NCBI GenBank assembly: GCA_963205315.1
Contig: CAUJIO010000044.1
Span: 1 to 56,459, forward strand
Direction: 5' to 3'
Origin: Pseudomonadota bacterium
GTDB lineage: Bacteria; Pseudomonadota; Alphaproteobacteria; Rhizobiales; Aestuariivirgaceae
DNA: 56,459 nucleotides
In this document: piece after piece, positions 7,561 to 15,571 of the stretch
Numbering within the stretch: the stretch's first letter is position 1
Layout of the letters: every line of letters starts with the position of its first letter
Notes under the pieces: generated by a model
The model's input: only the letters and a program-made list of their open reading frames with translations
What the model was told of the DNA's origin: nothing
Database searches by the model: none
Position numbers and translations under genes: made by a program

Positions 7561-10500
7561 TGGATCAGCTCCTCAAGGAGATCATAGGCGGAATTGAGCC
7601 GGGGAGTCCAAAGGCCCCGTGCGGCGGCTTCGCGGAAACGTTCGGCAATGTCATGAAGGGCTGCCGGGTTGTTGTCGCGGATGAAGCTGCGGGTTTCGTC
7701 ATCGGCCATGAAGGCATCGAAGGCCAGGTCGAAATGATGACTGCGGACGGCGCCCGTCGTGGCGGCGAATGCGAACATATAGTCGACTGTCGCTGCGATC
7801 TCGAAGGCGCCCTTGTATCCGTGACGCTTGACGCCTGAGATCCATTTCGGATTGACGACGCGAGAGCGCATGACGCGGCCGACCTCTTCTCCGAGCGTGC
7901 GGATGACGGGCCGCTCCGGACGCGAGTGGTCATTGTGATAAACGCGAGGCCGGGCGCCCGAGGCCTGTTCAACCGCTGCCGTCATGCCACCCTCGAACTG
8001 GTAATAATCGTCCGAGTCGAGAAGATCGTGCTCGCGGTTGTCCTGATTGTGGACAACGGCTTCGATTCGCTTGAGGCGCGCGGTAAAAGTCTTCTCAGAA
8101 TTGATGCCCTGCGCTTTGGCGCCATAGGCATAGGCACCCCAAGTGACATATGCTGCCGCGAGATCGGCCCGGTCGATCCAGATCTTTTCATCAATCAAGG
8201 CCTGTAGCCCGGCACCATAGGCGCCTGGCTTCGAACCGAAGATGCGATGGCCGGCCATCGCATCGGCCTCGGACTTGGCTATGCCTGCGGACTGCAACTC
8301 CGTTGACTCAGCGGACATACGGGCGGCGATTGGGTTGTCATCCGCGTCCTCATCGAGAGCGCCAACGGCGCGCATGGCCTTGTCCAAAAGTTCGATTTGC
8401 GAAGGGAAGGCATCGCGGAAAAAACCAGAGATGCGGAGGGTGACATCGACCCGCGGACGAGCGAGTTTTGGCAGCGGGATGATCTCAAAACCGGTGACAC
8501 GCCAGCTGGAGGGCTCCCACACAGGCTTTGCTCCGATGAGGGCCAATGCCTGTGCGATATCGTCGCCACCGGTGCGCATGTTGGAGGTGCCCCAAGCCGA
8601 GAGACCGAGGGCTTTGGGATATTGTCCGGTATCCTGAAAATGCCGGGTGAGCAGATCTTCGGCGGATTTCTGACCGAGAGTCCAGGCTGTGGGCGTGGGC
8701 AGCGTGCGGTTATCGAGAGAATAGAAATTGCGGCCGGTCGGCAGCACGTCCAGGCGGCCGCGGGTGGGCGCGCCGGAAGGGCCGGGGGCAACGTGGCGGC
8801 CGGACAGGCCCTTGAGAAGCGAGGCAATTTCGCTTGGGCCGCAGGCGCCGAGAGCGGGCGCGATTGAATTGTCGATGTTGTCGAGCACCTTGCGGGTTTC
8901 GCCATCAGGACGAAGTCCGGGAATCGCTTCCGTCCACCCAGCAGATCCAGGCTCTTGCCGGGATGGCGAAAGGACATGCGCCGCAAAGAGTTCCAGCCGT
9001 TCCACGGTATCGCCGTTGCTGCGCCACGGGTCAGACGTCAGGGTGAGCAGAACATCGGGCTTTGGTCCCGTCCAGGGCGTACCCATGTCGCAGGTGAGGG
9101 GATCGAAATCACCAAATCCGAAATCCTTGCTCAGAGCGCGGATCAGGGATTGGTCGCCGCCTTCGCCCAGGCCACGGGGAACGCGCGTCAGGGCCACAAG
9201 CAAATCCGTTTCCAGCCGGCCTTGGGGCGAGGATCCGAGAACATGAAGGCCGTCACGGATCTGGGCCTCCTTCAGATCACAGAGAAACGCATCGAGGCGC
9301 TGCAGGTCCTGGTCTGCGTCGCCGCTGAAGCCCGCGTCGAGATCGATGCGGGACGATCTGGTGAGATCGAGAATGTCACGCTTCAGAGCGTCGCTGCGCC
9401 GGCGGTCAAGTCCGGACGCCAGATAGTATTCATCGACAAGCGCTTCGAGGTCCTTCAATGGGCCATAGGTTTCGGCGCGGGTGAGGGGCGGTGTCAGATG
9501 ATCGATGATCACCGCACCGGTGCGGCGCTTGGCTTGCGTACCTTCACCCGGATCGTTGACGATGAAGGGATAGAGTTGCGGCAACGGCCCATGTGTGATT
9601 TCGGGGTAGCACTCGGCCGAGAGTGCGTTGGCCTTGCCCGGGAGCCATTCGAGATTGCCGTGCTTGCCGTTGTGAACGATGGCATGGGCAGCGAAGTGGT
9701 GGCGGACCCAGAAATAAAAAGCGAGATATCCATGCGGCGGCACGAGTGCCGGATCATGGTAGGTGGCTTTCGGGTCGATGTTGTAGCCGCGCGCCGGCTG
9801 GATCGCTACGACGGCATTGCCATAGCGCTGGACGGGAAGACGAAAAGTGCCATTGGCAAAAAAGGGATCACGCGCCGGGCTTCCCCAGCGGGCGGTGATC
9901 TGTGTACGGACGGTTTCAGGCAGCGCTGCGAAATGCCGCTCGTAGTCCTGCACGTCGAAGTCTACGCCATCACAGGCTTGCGGCCCACCGGGTTCCGGCT
10001 TGCGCCGGGATGCCGACAGGTCCTGAACAAGTGCGTTGCCGTCAGGAGGAACATTGGCGACAGCGTAGCCATCGGCCTTCATCGCATCGAGGATTGCGAT
10101 GGTGCTGGCTGGCGTGTCATAGCCGACGCCATTGGCGATGCGGCTGTCCTTGTTGGGGTAGTTGGCGAGAATGATTGCCACCTTGCGCTGCGCCGCGGGC
10201 GTGCGGCGGAGCCTGATCCAGTTTGCAGCCAGATCGGCGACGAAGGCGACGCGATCCGGAATTTCCCTGTAGGTTACGATGCGGCACTGGGTTGCCTCAT
10301 GCCAATGTGTATCGGCCTTGAACGACACGGCGCGCGACATGATGCGGCCGTCGAGTTCAGGGAGGACGACATTCATCGCAAGATCGCGCGCGCTGAGGCC
10401 TTGTGCGCTTTCACGCCAGGCCTCTTCCGACGAGCCCGCGAGAACGACCTGAAGGACGGGGCATCCATGCCGGCTCAGGGGATCGCCGGTTCCACCGGAG

Positions 10501-11261
10501 GCAATCGCAAAGCTGGTGGCATTGAGAATGATATCCGGAGACTGCAGATTGGCGTCCAGACACGCGACGCTGGCCTGGTCCTTGAGGCTGGCGACAAAGA
10601 AGGCTTTGGTGCCGATTCCACGTGCGAGAAGCGCATCGACAAGGGCATCGATCGGAGCTGTCTGGGCGCCTTCGAGGACGGAACGGTAGAAAGTGATGGC
10701 GGCCAGCGGCAGGTCTGCTTGCGACGTGTCGCGATAGATGCCGGCTTTGGGAAGTTCGCTTGCGGGCTGCGGAACCACCGTGCCGTCCAGCAGATGGCGG
10801 CAATAGGCGAGGAAGCCCGTCGCATTCTGCATTCCGCCTCTTGCCAGGTATTGCCGCAGACGTTCGCAGTGGTGGGGCGCGAGGGTCGAGCGCGCCATCA
10901 ATTCGGGATTGGGCTGGGAGTCTCCAGGCAAAACCGCCAGCATGATGTTACGTTCGCGGGCGAGGGCCTCAAGCTGTTCCAGTCCATAGCTCCAGTAAGC
11001 GTCACCCCCAAGAAGCCGCAGCACGATGAGCCTTGCATGCGCGGCCGTCTTCTCGAGATAGATATCTGCGGAGAGATGATGTTGCAGTTGCAGAAGACTT
11101 GCGAGGCGGAGCGGCAGCGGGGCCGCATCATGCGCGCGGGCGAGCGACGCGAGTTCGCTGTCGGCGGCGGAGAGAACAACCAGATCGGCCGGTGTCTGCT
11201 TGAGATCAATGGCTTCGGCGGAGCCATCGATGACGCCGGATGTTGTGGCGAGAAGGTGCAT
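7557..11261 (-). CDS. cobN: Cobaltochelatase large subunit CobN
   Basis: CobN is the large porphyrin-binding subunit of the ATP-dependent aerobic cobaltochelatase CobNST, which inserts cobalt into hydrogenobyrinic acid a,c-diamide. The 1234 residues agree with the family. Visible landmarks are VAIILANYPNKDSRIANGVGYDTPAST near the middle, WVRHHFAAHAIVHNGKHGNLEWLPGK with the conserved HxGKHGxLEWLPGK segment, and GTSNMRTGGDDIAQALALIG plus ISGFFRDAFPSQI in the C-terminal half. CobS and CobT are not encoded here and must be elsewhere in the genome. The start overlaps the cobW stop by one base (TGATG), placing it inside the cbtB-cobO operon. Confidence 0.96.
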   Translation of the reverse strand: MHLLATTSGVIDGSAEAIDLKQTPADLVVLSAADSELASLARAHDAAPLPLRLASLLQLQHHLSADIYLEKTAAHARLIVLRLLGGDAYWSYGLEQLEALARERNIMLAVLPGDSQPNPELMARSTLAPHHCERLRQYLARGGMQNATGFLAYCRHLLDGTVVPQPASELPKAGIYRDTSQADLPLAAITFYRSVLEGAQTAPIDALVDALLARGIGTKAFFVASLKDQASVACLDANLQSPDIILNATSFAIASGGTGDPLSRHGCPVLQVVLAGSSEEAWRESAQGLSARDLAMNVVLPELDGRIMSRAVSFKADTHWHEATQCRIVTYREIPDRVAFVADLAANWIRLRRTPAAQRKVAIILANYPNKDSRIANGVGYDTPASTIAILDAMKADGYAVANVPPDGNALVQDLSASRRKPEPGGPQACDGVDFDVQDYERHFAALPETVRTQITARWGSPARDPFFANGTFRLPVQRYGNAVVAIQPARGYNIDPKATYHDPALVPPHGYLAFYFWVRHHFAAHAIVHNGKHGNLEWLPGKANALSAECYPEITHGPLPQLYPFIVNDPGEGTQAKRRTGAVIIDHLTPPLTRAETYGPLKDLEALVDEYYLASGLDRRRSDALKRDILDLTRSSRIDLDAGFSGDADQDLQRLDAFLCDLKEAQIRDGLHVLGSSPQGRLETDLLVALTRVPRGLGEGGDQSLIRALSKDFGFGDFDPLTCDMGTPWTGPKPDVLLTLTSDPWRSNGDTVERLELFAAHVLSPSRQEPGSAGWTEAIPGLRPDGETRKVLDNIDNSIAPALGACGPSEIASLLKGLSGRHVAPGPSGAPTRGRLDVLPTGRNFYSLDNRTLPTPTAWTLGQKSAEDLLTRHFQDTGQYPKALGLSAWGTSNMRTGGDDIAQALALIGAKPVWEPSSWRVTGFEIIPLPKLARPRVDVTLRISGFFRDAFPSQIELLDKAMRAVGALDEDADDNPIAARMSAESTELQSAGIAKSEADAMAGHRIFGSKPGAYGAGLQALIDEKIWIDRADLAAAYVTWGAYAYGAKAQGINSEKTFTARLKRIEAVVHNQDNREHDLLDSDDYYQFEGGMTAAVEQASGARPRVYHNDHSRPERPVIRTLGEEVGRVMRSRVVNPKWISGVKRHGYKGAFEIAATVDYMFAFAATTGAVRSHHFDLAFDAFMADDETRSFIRDNNPAALHDIAERFREAAARGLWTPRLNSAYDLLEELIQ

Positions 11262-12298
11262 CAGCCCCGCAACATGGTTTCGATGGCGGCACGGTCCATA
11301 TGCTTTCCGCCGATGACGACAAGCTGCGTGGCGCGAGCCTCGCCGGTTCTCCAGGGGCGGTCAAAATAGCTGTCGAGGCGAGGGCCAACGGCCTGAACCA
11401 GAAGCCGGGCGGATGCCCCACCCACATCGGCGAAGCCCTTGATGCGCAGGATGTCATGAGCGGCGATGGTCTGTTCAATGCGCCTCAGCAGGTTGTCTTT
11501 CGAGGCTTGCGGCCCGAGTGTGACGATGAAGCTGATGAAGTCGTCGTGGTCGTGCTGGATTTCTCCTTCCATCTCGTGATGCGAGAGGCGGTTGTGCAGG
11601 TCGTCTTCGGCCGAGGCGCCGACACCGAGCAGGGCGGCGATATCGAGGACGCCATGCCGGGTGGGCACAAGCCTTGTGCCGCTGCGGACCTTCGCCTGCA
11701 ACTCACCCGACACCTGAGCCTGTTCGCCGCCATCCAGCAGGTCGGTCTTGTTGAGAATGACCATGTCGGCGCAGTTGAGCTGATCCTCGAACAGCTCCTC
11801 GATCGGGTTCTCATGCTCGAGGTTGGGATCGGCAGCGCGCTGGGCTGCCACAGCCGCCTCGTCATCGGCAAAGCGGCCTTCGGCCAATGCCTTTGCATCG
11901 ACAACGGTGACGACGCCGTCGACGGTGACACGCGACTTGATTTCCGGCCAGTTGAAGGCGCGCACGAGCGGTTGCGGCAGGGCGAGGCCCGATGTTTCGA
12001 TGACGATGTGGGTGGGAGGATCAGGCCGATCTAGAAGCTTCTTCATGGTGGGTACGAAATCATCGGCCACCGTGCAGCAGATGCAGCCATTTGCGAGTTC
12101 GATCACATCTTCCTCGCGGCAGACCTCGTCACCGCAGCCTTTGAGAATTTCGCCATCAACTCCGACATCTCCGAACTCGTTGATGATGAGGGCGATGCGG
12201 CGGCCCTGTGCATTTTGCAGCATGTTGCGAATGAGGGTTGTCTTGCCGGCTCCAAGGAAGCCGGTGATGACCGTGGTGGGGATTTTTTCAGTTCTCAT
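11261..12298 (-). CDS. cobW: CobW-family metal chaperone GTPase
   Basis: CobW is a G3E GTPase thought to deliver Co(II) to the cobaltochelatase. The chosen start (base 12298) gives a 345-residue protein beginning MRTEKIPTTVITGFLGAGKT, in which GFLGAGKT is the Walker A motif. ELANGCICCTVADDF holds the CxCC metal site, IVIETSGLAL and ILNKTDLLD are the G-protein switch and base-recognition motifs, and HEMEGEIQHDHDD is a His/Asp-rich segment before the C-terminal domain. The frame is open upstream to 12364, but the ATG at 12298 overlaps the cbtA stop (ATGA) and matches family length. Position directly before cobN agrees with a chaperone role. Confidence 0.95.
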   Translation of the reverse strand: MRTEKIPTTVITGFLGAGKTTLIRNMLQNAQGRRIALIINEFGDVGVDGEILKGCGDEVCREEDVIELANGCICCTVADDFVPTMKKLLDRPDPPTHIVIETSGLALPQPLVRAFNWPEIKSRVTVDGVVTVVDAKALAEGRFADDEAAVAAQRAADPNLEHENPIEELFEDQLNCADMVILNKTDLLDGGEQAQVSGELQAKVRSGTRLVPTRHGVLDIAALLGVGASAEDDLHNRLSHHEMEGEIQHDHDDFISFIVTLGPQASKDNLLRRIEQTIAAHDILRIKGFADVGGASARLLVQAVGPRLDSYFDRPWRTGEARATQLVVIGGKHMDRAAIETMLRG

Positions 12299-13014
12299 GT
12301 GGCGTAAATGTCCCGGGCGTGGCGGTTCAAAGCAAGACCAAGAAACAGGCCGAGCAGCGACCATAAAATGGCATTGGCGGCGATCGAGTTGGCCACGAAG
12401 GTTGCGGCGAGGTACGGTGGTACGGCGCTTTCATGCGTTACCGGCAGTGGCGCGCCAATGACATGCGGCAGCGCAACAAGGACAATGGCAAGTGCCACGG
12501 CCCAGGCTTCACGGCGTGCGGCAATCAGATAGAGACCGGCGCCGGTCGCTGCAGTCGTGCCGATCCACCAGATTTGCCGTGTCATGAGGTCTGCCGCAGG
12601 AAGGCCCGGAAGTTCGGGTGGCAGGCCAGCGGCCGGAGCCACGGTTGCAGCCAGAAATCCGCATAGTCCCCAGATGATGCCATTCTCCCGCGTAATCGGA
12701 AGTCCGGTCAGCAGCGAGATGCCAGCGAGAACCGCCGCGAAGGCAGCACCCTGAAGGGCTGCGGTGATCGTGGTGCCGAGCGTTCGCTGCCAGCCATCCG
12801 CCGGTGCCCAGCCTTCGCCGTGATCATGCCCGGCCTCGGCGGCGGGTGCAGCTTCACCTGCCGCGGGTGCAGCATGATCATGGCTGTGAGATTGAGACTC
12901 ATAAGTCTCGGCTTCAAGAATGAGGGGCGTCAGCCGCACATGCTGGATGGCGCCCATGATAAGCCCCGCCGCGATCCCTGCCAGGAGCGCGGCGAGAATG
13001 ACTCGCCCGATCAT
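12295..13014 (-). CDS. cbtA: Cobalt transporter subunit CbtA
   Basis: CbtA is the membrane subunit of a predicted cobalt uptake system found next to B12 genes. The 239 residues show about five hydrophobic segments: residues about 4-24 (ILAALLAGIAAGLIMGAI), then near 82-103, 115-130, 148-190 and 205-230. Between the first and second segment is a His-rich stretch, SQSHSHDHAAPA and AGHDHGEGWAPADGWQRT, and QHVRLTPLILEAETYE is the conserved first external loop of the family. It starts 15 bases after the cbtB stop and overlaps cobW. Transport of cobalt is predicted from riboswitch association in the family and has limited direct proof. Confidence 0.93.
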   Translation of the reverse strand: MIGRVILAALLAGIAAGLIMGAIQHVRLTPLILEAETYESQSHSHDHAAPAAGEAAPAAEAGHDHGEGWAPADGWQRTLGTTITAALQGAAFAAVLAGISLLTGLPITRENGIIWGLCGFLAATVAPAAGLPPELPGLPAADLMTRQIWWIGTTAATGAGLYLIAARREAWAVALAIVLVALPHVIGAPLPVTHESAVPPYLAATFVANSIAANAILWSLLGLFLGLALNRHARDIYAT

Positions 13015-13029
13015 GTATCTGCCGAAAGC

Positions 13030-13203
13030 CTAGTGGCAGGGGAAGCCGATGGCGTGGCGTGTATCGTGCGCCGTGTTGTGCGCGACAGCCAGACTGGAGA
13101 AGCCGACAGCATAGGTCAGGGACAGGCCGACGAACAGAAGTGCCAAGCCGGCTGCGATACGCTGCGAGATCGAGAGCGAGAGAGAATTGGTACGAGCGGT
13201 CAT
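13030..13203 (-). CDS. cbtB: Cobalt transporter subunit CbtB
   Basis: A 57-residue protein with one transmembrane segment (residues about 15-38, IAAGLALLFVGLSLTYAVGF) and the diagnostic C-terminus HNTAHDTRHAIGFPCH, whose histidines and cysteine are presumed to bind cobalt. The frame is open far upstream through the riboswitch, but the ATG at 13203 is preceded by GGAGG at a six-base spacing and gives the family's usual size. It is the first gene after the cobalamin riboswitch, so the transporter is the first target of B12 control. CbtB and CbtA act together in the cytoplasmic membrane. Confidence 0.94.
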   Translation of the reverse strand: MTARTNSLSLSISQRIAAGLALLFVGLSLTYAVGFSSLAVAHNTAHDTRHAIGFPCH

Positions 13204-13257
13204 GAACACCCTCCGTGGTGACCCGTTGGTTTCCGGGCGCGATTGCCCTGTCGTCTG

Positions 13258-13445
13258 CGTGTGGCAGGTCTCCTGACTTGCGGGTCGTAAGATCCAGGCG
13301 GCCTTCCCGGTTACCCAGTGGCCAAGAGTGCCAAGATCCTCACCGCTCACAGTTGCGGGGGCAGTCACGGATTTGGCCCCGATTGGGTCGTCCACACCGT
13401 GTTCCCTGTTCGGCCTTCTGCCTTCTGGCTTCAGGCACCACACGG
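13258..13445 (-). promoter_or_regulatory. Cobalamin riboswitch
   Basis: The minus strand carries the classic cobalamin aptamer in order: GTGGTGCC (about 13443-13436), AGGGAACACGGTG, CTGCCCCCGCAACTGTGAGC, GCCACTGGG, CCGGGAAGGC, and the B12 box AGTCAGGAGACCTGCC (13278-13263). All conserved blocks match the well-known family with very few changes. It sits 55-60 bases before the cbtB ATG. No U-rich terminator follows the aptamer, so control is probably translational. A possible -35 TTGACG lies at 13480-13475. Expected effect: bound adenosylcobalamin lowers expression of cbtBA, cobW, cobN and cobO. Confidence 0.97.
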
Positions 13446-13603
13446 CTGATGTTGTGACAGGTCTTGGGGCGGTTCGTCAACTGTCTCCAACCGGGCTGGC
13501 GTCCAAAAACGACACGCTTTGGGGAGAGGCGTTAATGACTTCGCAATACAGTTAGGCCCGGCGGGAAACTCTGTTTTAACCCTATTCTCCCAATACTGTT
13601 GGC
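13446..13603. other. Intergenic region between the riboswitch and the TPR-SPOR gene
   Basis: This 158-base divergent region should hold the promoter of the minus-strand riboswitch transcript (possible TTGACG at 13480-13475) and that of the plus-strand TPR-SPOR gene. I see no gene, repeat or clear second promoter in it. Confidence 0.4.
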
Positions 13604-14848
13604 ATGAGCGTCCGCAAAATCCTTCTCGCGTCTGTTTGTTCCGCGTTTCTCGCTGCAAGTGCAGCTGCATCCGGAGCGGCTGCCGCCAATACCGACAGCA
13701 AACTGGTGTCGCAGGCCTACAAGGCGCTGCAAGTGGGCGATGCCGAGGCAGCGGTCAGAGCATATACGAAGGCTATCGAGTCGCGGAACCTCGAGCCGGA
13801 ATTGCTGGCAAATGCGCTCTTGAACCGCGGACTCGCATACCAGCGTATCAACGAACACGCTTCCGCAATTGACGATTACACGGCCGCAATGCGTATCGAC
13901 GCGATGTCGGGAAAGCTCAGGGCACTTGCGCTCTACAATCGTGGATTGTCCAATCAGCGGATGCAGAACAATGCCCAGGCGGTTGAGGATTTTACCTCGG
14001 CCCTGTTCCTCGACAGCCAATTCAGCCATGCGTATTACAGCCGCGGAACGCTGCTGCGCGATGGCGGACAATATCTCTTCGCGCTCGCGGATTTCGACAA
14101 GGCGCTGCGCTTCAATTATCCAGATCCCGCACGCGTGTATTTTGCCCAGTCGCTGACCTTCGAGAAATTGCGCCGGACGTCGGACGCCCGCGATTCACTC
14201 AACAATGCGATTGCTGCAAATCCCAAGTATGAACCTGCATTGCAGCGGCTTGCGGTCCTGGATGGCAAGCAGCTGCCTCAGGCGGCCTCGGTATCCGATC
14301 ATATCGTGACGGCTGCTGTCAGCCAGCCCAAGCTGCCGGAAGCTCAGGCGCCCTCGGTAAAGCTTCTGGAGCAGGAGACTGCGCCGGAGCCGGTGGCAAA
14401 GACAAAGATCACAAAGAAGATCGCCGACCGCGTGATCCCCGAAACCCAGACTGCACGAGTGGAACCGGCGTCCTCTGCACCCGAAGGCACGGAGAAGATC
14501 CTCGCAGTGGAAAACGTGCCGGAGGAAGTCGCGGCAACCGATGGCGCGGCCGCTTCACAACCTGCAGCCGAGCCGCAAACCGACGCCCCCAAGATCAGTG
14601 GTTGGTCGGTGCAAATTGCGTCGGCGGCGACCGAGGATGCCGCGTGGTCGACCTGGAAGAAGATGCAAGCCAAGCACAAAGCCCTGGTGTCGAAGGAACC
14701 CGTCGTGGTCAAGGCAGACCTCGGCACGAAGGGCATCTTCTACCGCATACGTCTGGTCGGATTCGATACACAGTCGGATGCCAACAGCGAATGCTCGAGA
14801 CTGAAGTCCAAGGGTGTGAAATGCTACATCAGCAAGGCGGCATCCTGA
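13604..14848 (+). CDS. Exported TPR and SPOR domain protein
   Basis: A 414-residue envelope protein. Residues 1-28 form a signal peptide (MSVRKILLASVCSAFLAASA, ending around AAA/NTD). Residues about 32-225 consist of tetratricopeptide repeats (AYKALQVGDAEAAVRAYTKAI, ALLNRGLAYQRINEHASAI, ALYNRGLSNQRMQNNAQAV, AYYSRGTLLRDGGQYLFAL). A low-complexity Ala/Glu/Pro linker spans about 235-330, and the C-terminus (about 335-414, GWSVQIASAATEDAAWSTWK to GVKCYISKAAS) is a SPOR domain, which binds glycan strands stripped of stem peptides at division sites. A role in the periplasm at septal peptidoglycan is therefore likely. The gene stands alone; no partner is adjacent. Confidence 0.88.
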   Translation: MSVRKILLASVCSAFLAASAAASGAAAANTDSKLVSQAYKALQVGDAEAAVRAYTKAIESRNLEPELLANALLNRGLAYQRINEHASAIDDYTAAMRIDAMSGKLRALALYNRGLSNQRMQNNAQAVEDFTSALFLDSQFSHAYYSRGTLLRDGGQYLFALADFDKALRFNYPDPARVYFAQSLTFEKLRRTSDARDSLNNAIAANPKYEPALQRLAVLDGKQLPQAASVSDHIVTAAVSQPKLPEAQAPSVKLLEQETAPEPVAKTKITKKIADRVIPETQTARVEPASSAPEGTEKILAVENVPEEVAATDGAAASQPAAEPQTDAPKISGWSVQIASAATEDAAWSTWKKMQAKHKALVSKEPVVVKADLGTKGIFYRIRLVGFDTQSDANSECSRLKSKGVKCYISKAAS

Positions 14849-14910
14849 GGGATGGCGACTGCCACACTCGTTAAGATTGGGTGGGCTGTCTTAGCGTAAT
14901 CATAAATCTT

Positions 14911-14934
14911 CTTCCCTTACTTTAGGGAAGGAGG
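14911..14934 (+). promoter_or_regulatory. Hairpin overlapping the ribosome site of the Mrr-like gene
   Basis: CTTCCCT (14911-14917) and AGGGAAG (14924-14930) form a perfect 7-bp stem with a six-base loop. The 3' arm runs into the strong Shine-Dalgarno sequence GGAAGGAGG (14926-14934), seven bases before the ATG at 14942. Pairing would hide part of the ribosome site, which would keep expression of a nuclease low. Seen directly; function is inference. Confidence 0.45.
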
Positions 14935-14941
14935 ACCAGTG

Positions 14942-15571
14942 ATGTCGCTTGTCGCGGAATATCAGCGGTTGATGCAGCCGCCTGATGAGGCTGGATACAC
15001 CACAGTACAAGAGTCCCGAGCGCCCGGTGCGGTGGGAAGCGGCATCGATCACGCTGTTGCGGTCATGTTACGGGCCGCTCATGCTGTGCTGGTCGACGAT
15101 CTCATTGCCCGCATTCACTCGCAGAGGCCTGAATTCTTCGAGCATCTAGTGATCGACGTGCTGCTGGCCATGGGCTACGGCAGCCGCAGGCATGATATGG
15201 CGCAGCGTCTGGGCCGCACCGGTGATGGTGGCGTCGACGGTGTTATCGCCCTTGATGAACTCGGCCTCGATCAAGTCTGCATTCAGGCAAAACGGTTGCG
15301 GCCGGGCAATCCTGTTCCGATCGGTGAAGTGCGCGATTTTGCAGGCAGCCTCGAGGCCAGGCACGCGGCAAAAGGCGTGTTTGTGACCACCACACATTTT
15401 TCGCCGGGGGCGGCGGAATTCTGTTCGCGGATCAGCCGGCGTGTTGTGCTGATCGATGGTAGCAGGCTGGCGGAATTGATGATCCGCCACAACATCGGCG
15501 TGAAGATCAGAGAGTCGTTTCAGCTCAAGCGGATCGATTCAACTTATTTCTCTTCCACACCAGGAAGCTGA
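14942..15571 (+). CDS. Short Mrr-type restriction endonuclease domain protein
   Basis: The 209-residue protein carries a complete Mrr catalytic core of the PD-(D/E)xK fold: EFFEHLVIDVLLAMGYG (helix with Glu67), GRTGDGGVDGVIALD (Asp99) and VCIQAKRL (Gln115, Lys117), then FVTTTHFSPGA and VVLIDGSRLAELM. Mrr enzymes cut DNA carrying modified bases, such as methylated cytosine or adenine. Full Mrr proteins are about 300 residues with an N-terminal winged helix; here only about 55 residues precede the core and no winged helix is obvious. No methyltransferase or specificity gene is next to it, as expected for a modification-dependent enzyme. The ATG at 14942 is preferred over the GTG at 14939. Its 3' end overlaps the convergent DUF2063 gene by 28 bases. 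Confidence 0.85.
   Translation: MSLVAEYQRLMQPPDEAGYTTVQESRAPGAVGSGIDHAVAVMLRAAHAVLVDDLIARIHSQRPEFFEHLVIDVLLAMGYGSRRHDMAQRLGRTGDGGVDGVIALDELGLDQVCIQAKRLRPGNPVPIGEVRDFAGSLEARHAAKGVFVTTTHFSPGAAEFCSRISRRVVLIDGSRLAELMIRHNIGVKIRESFQLKRIDSTYFSSTPGS

Noticed and set aside
8955-11369. A long plus-strand open frame (804 residues) opposite cobN
   Set aside because: It is the mirror of a high-GC coding sequence; the product shows no family feature and cobN is unmistakable on the other strand.
13204-13443. N-terminal extension of CbtB through the riboswitch
   Set aside because: The frame is open but the region is a conserved RNA aptamer, and the ATG at 13203 has a good ribosome site and family length.
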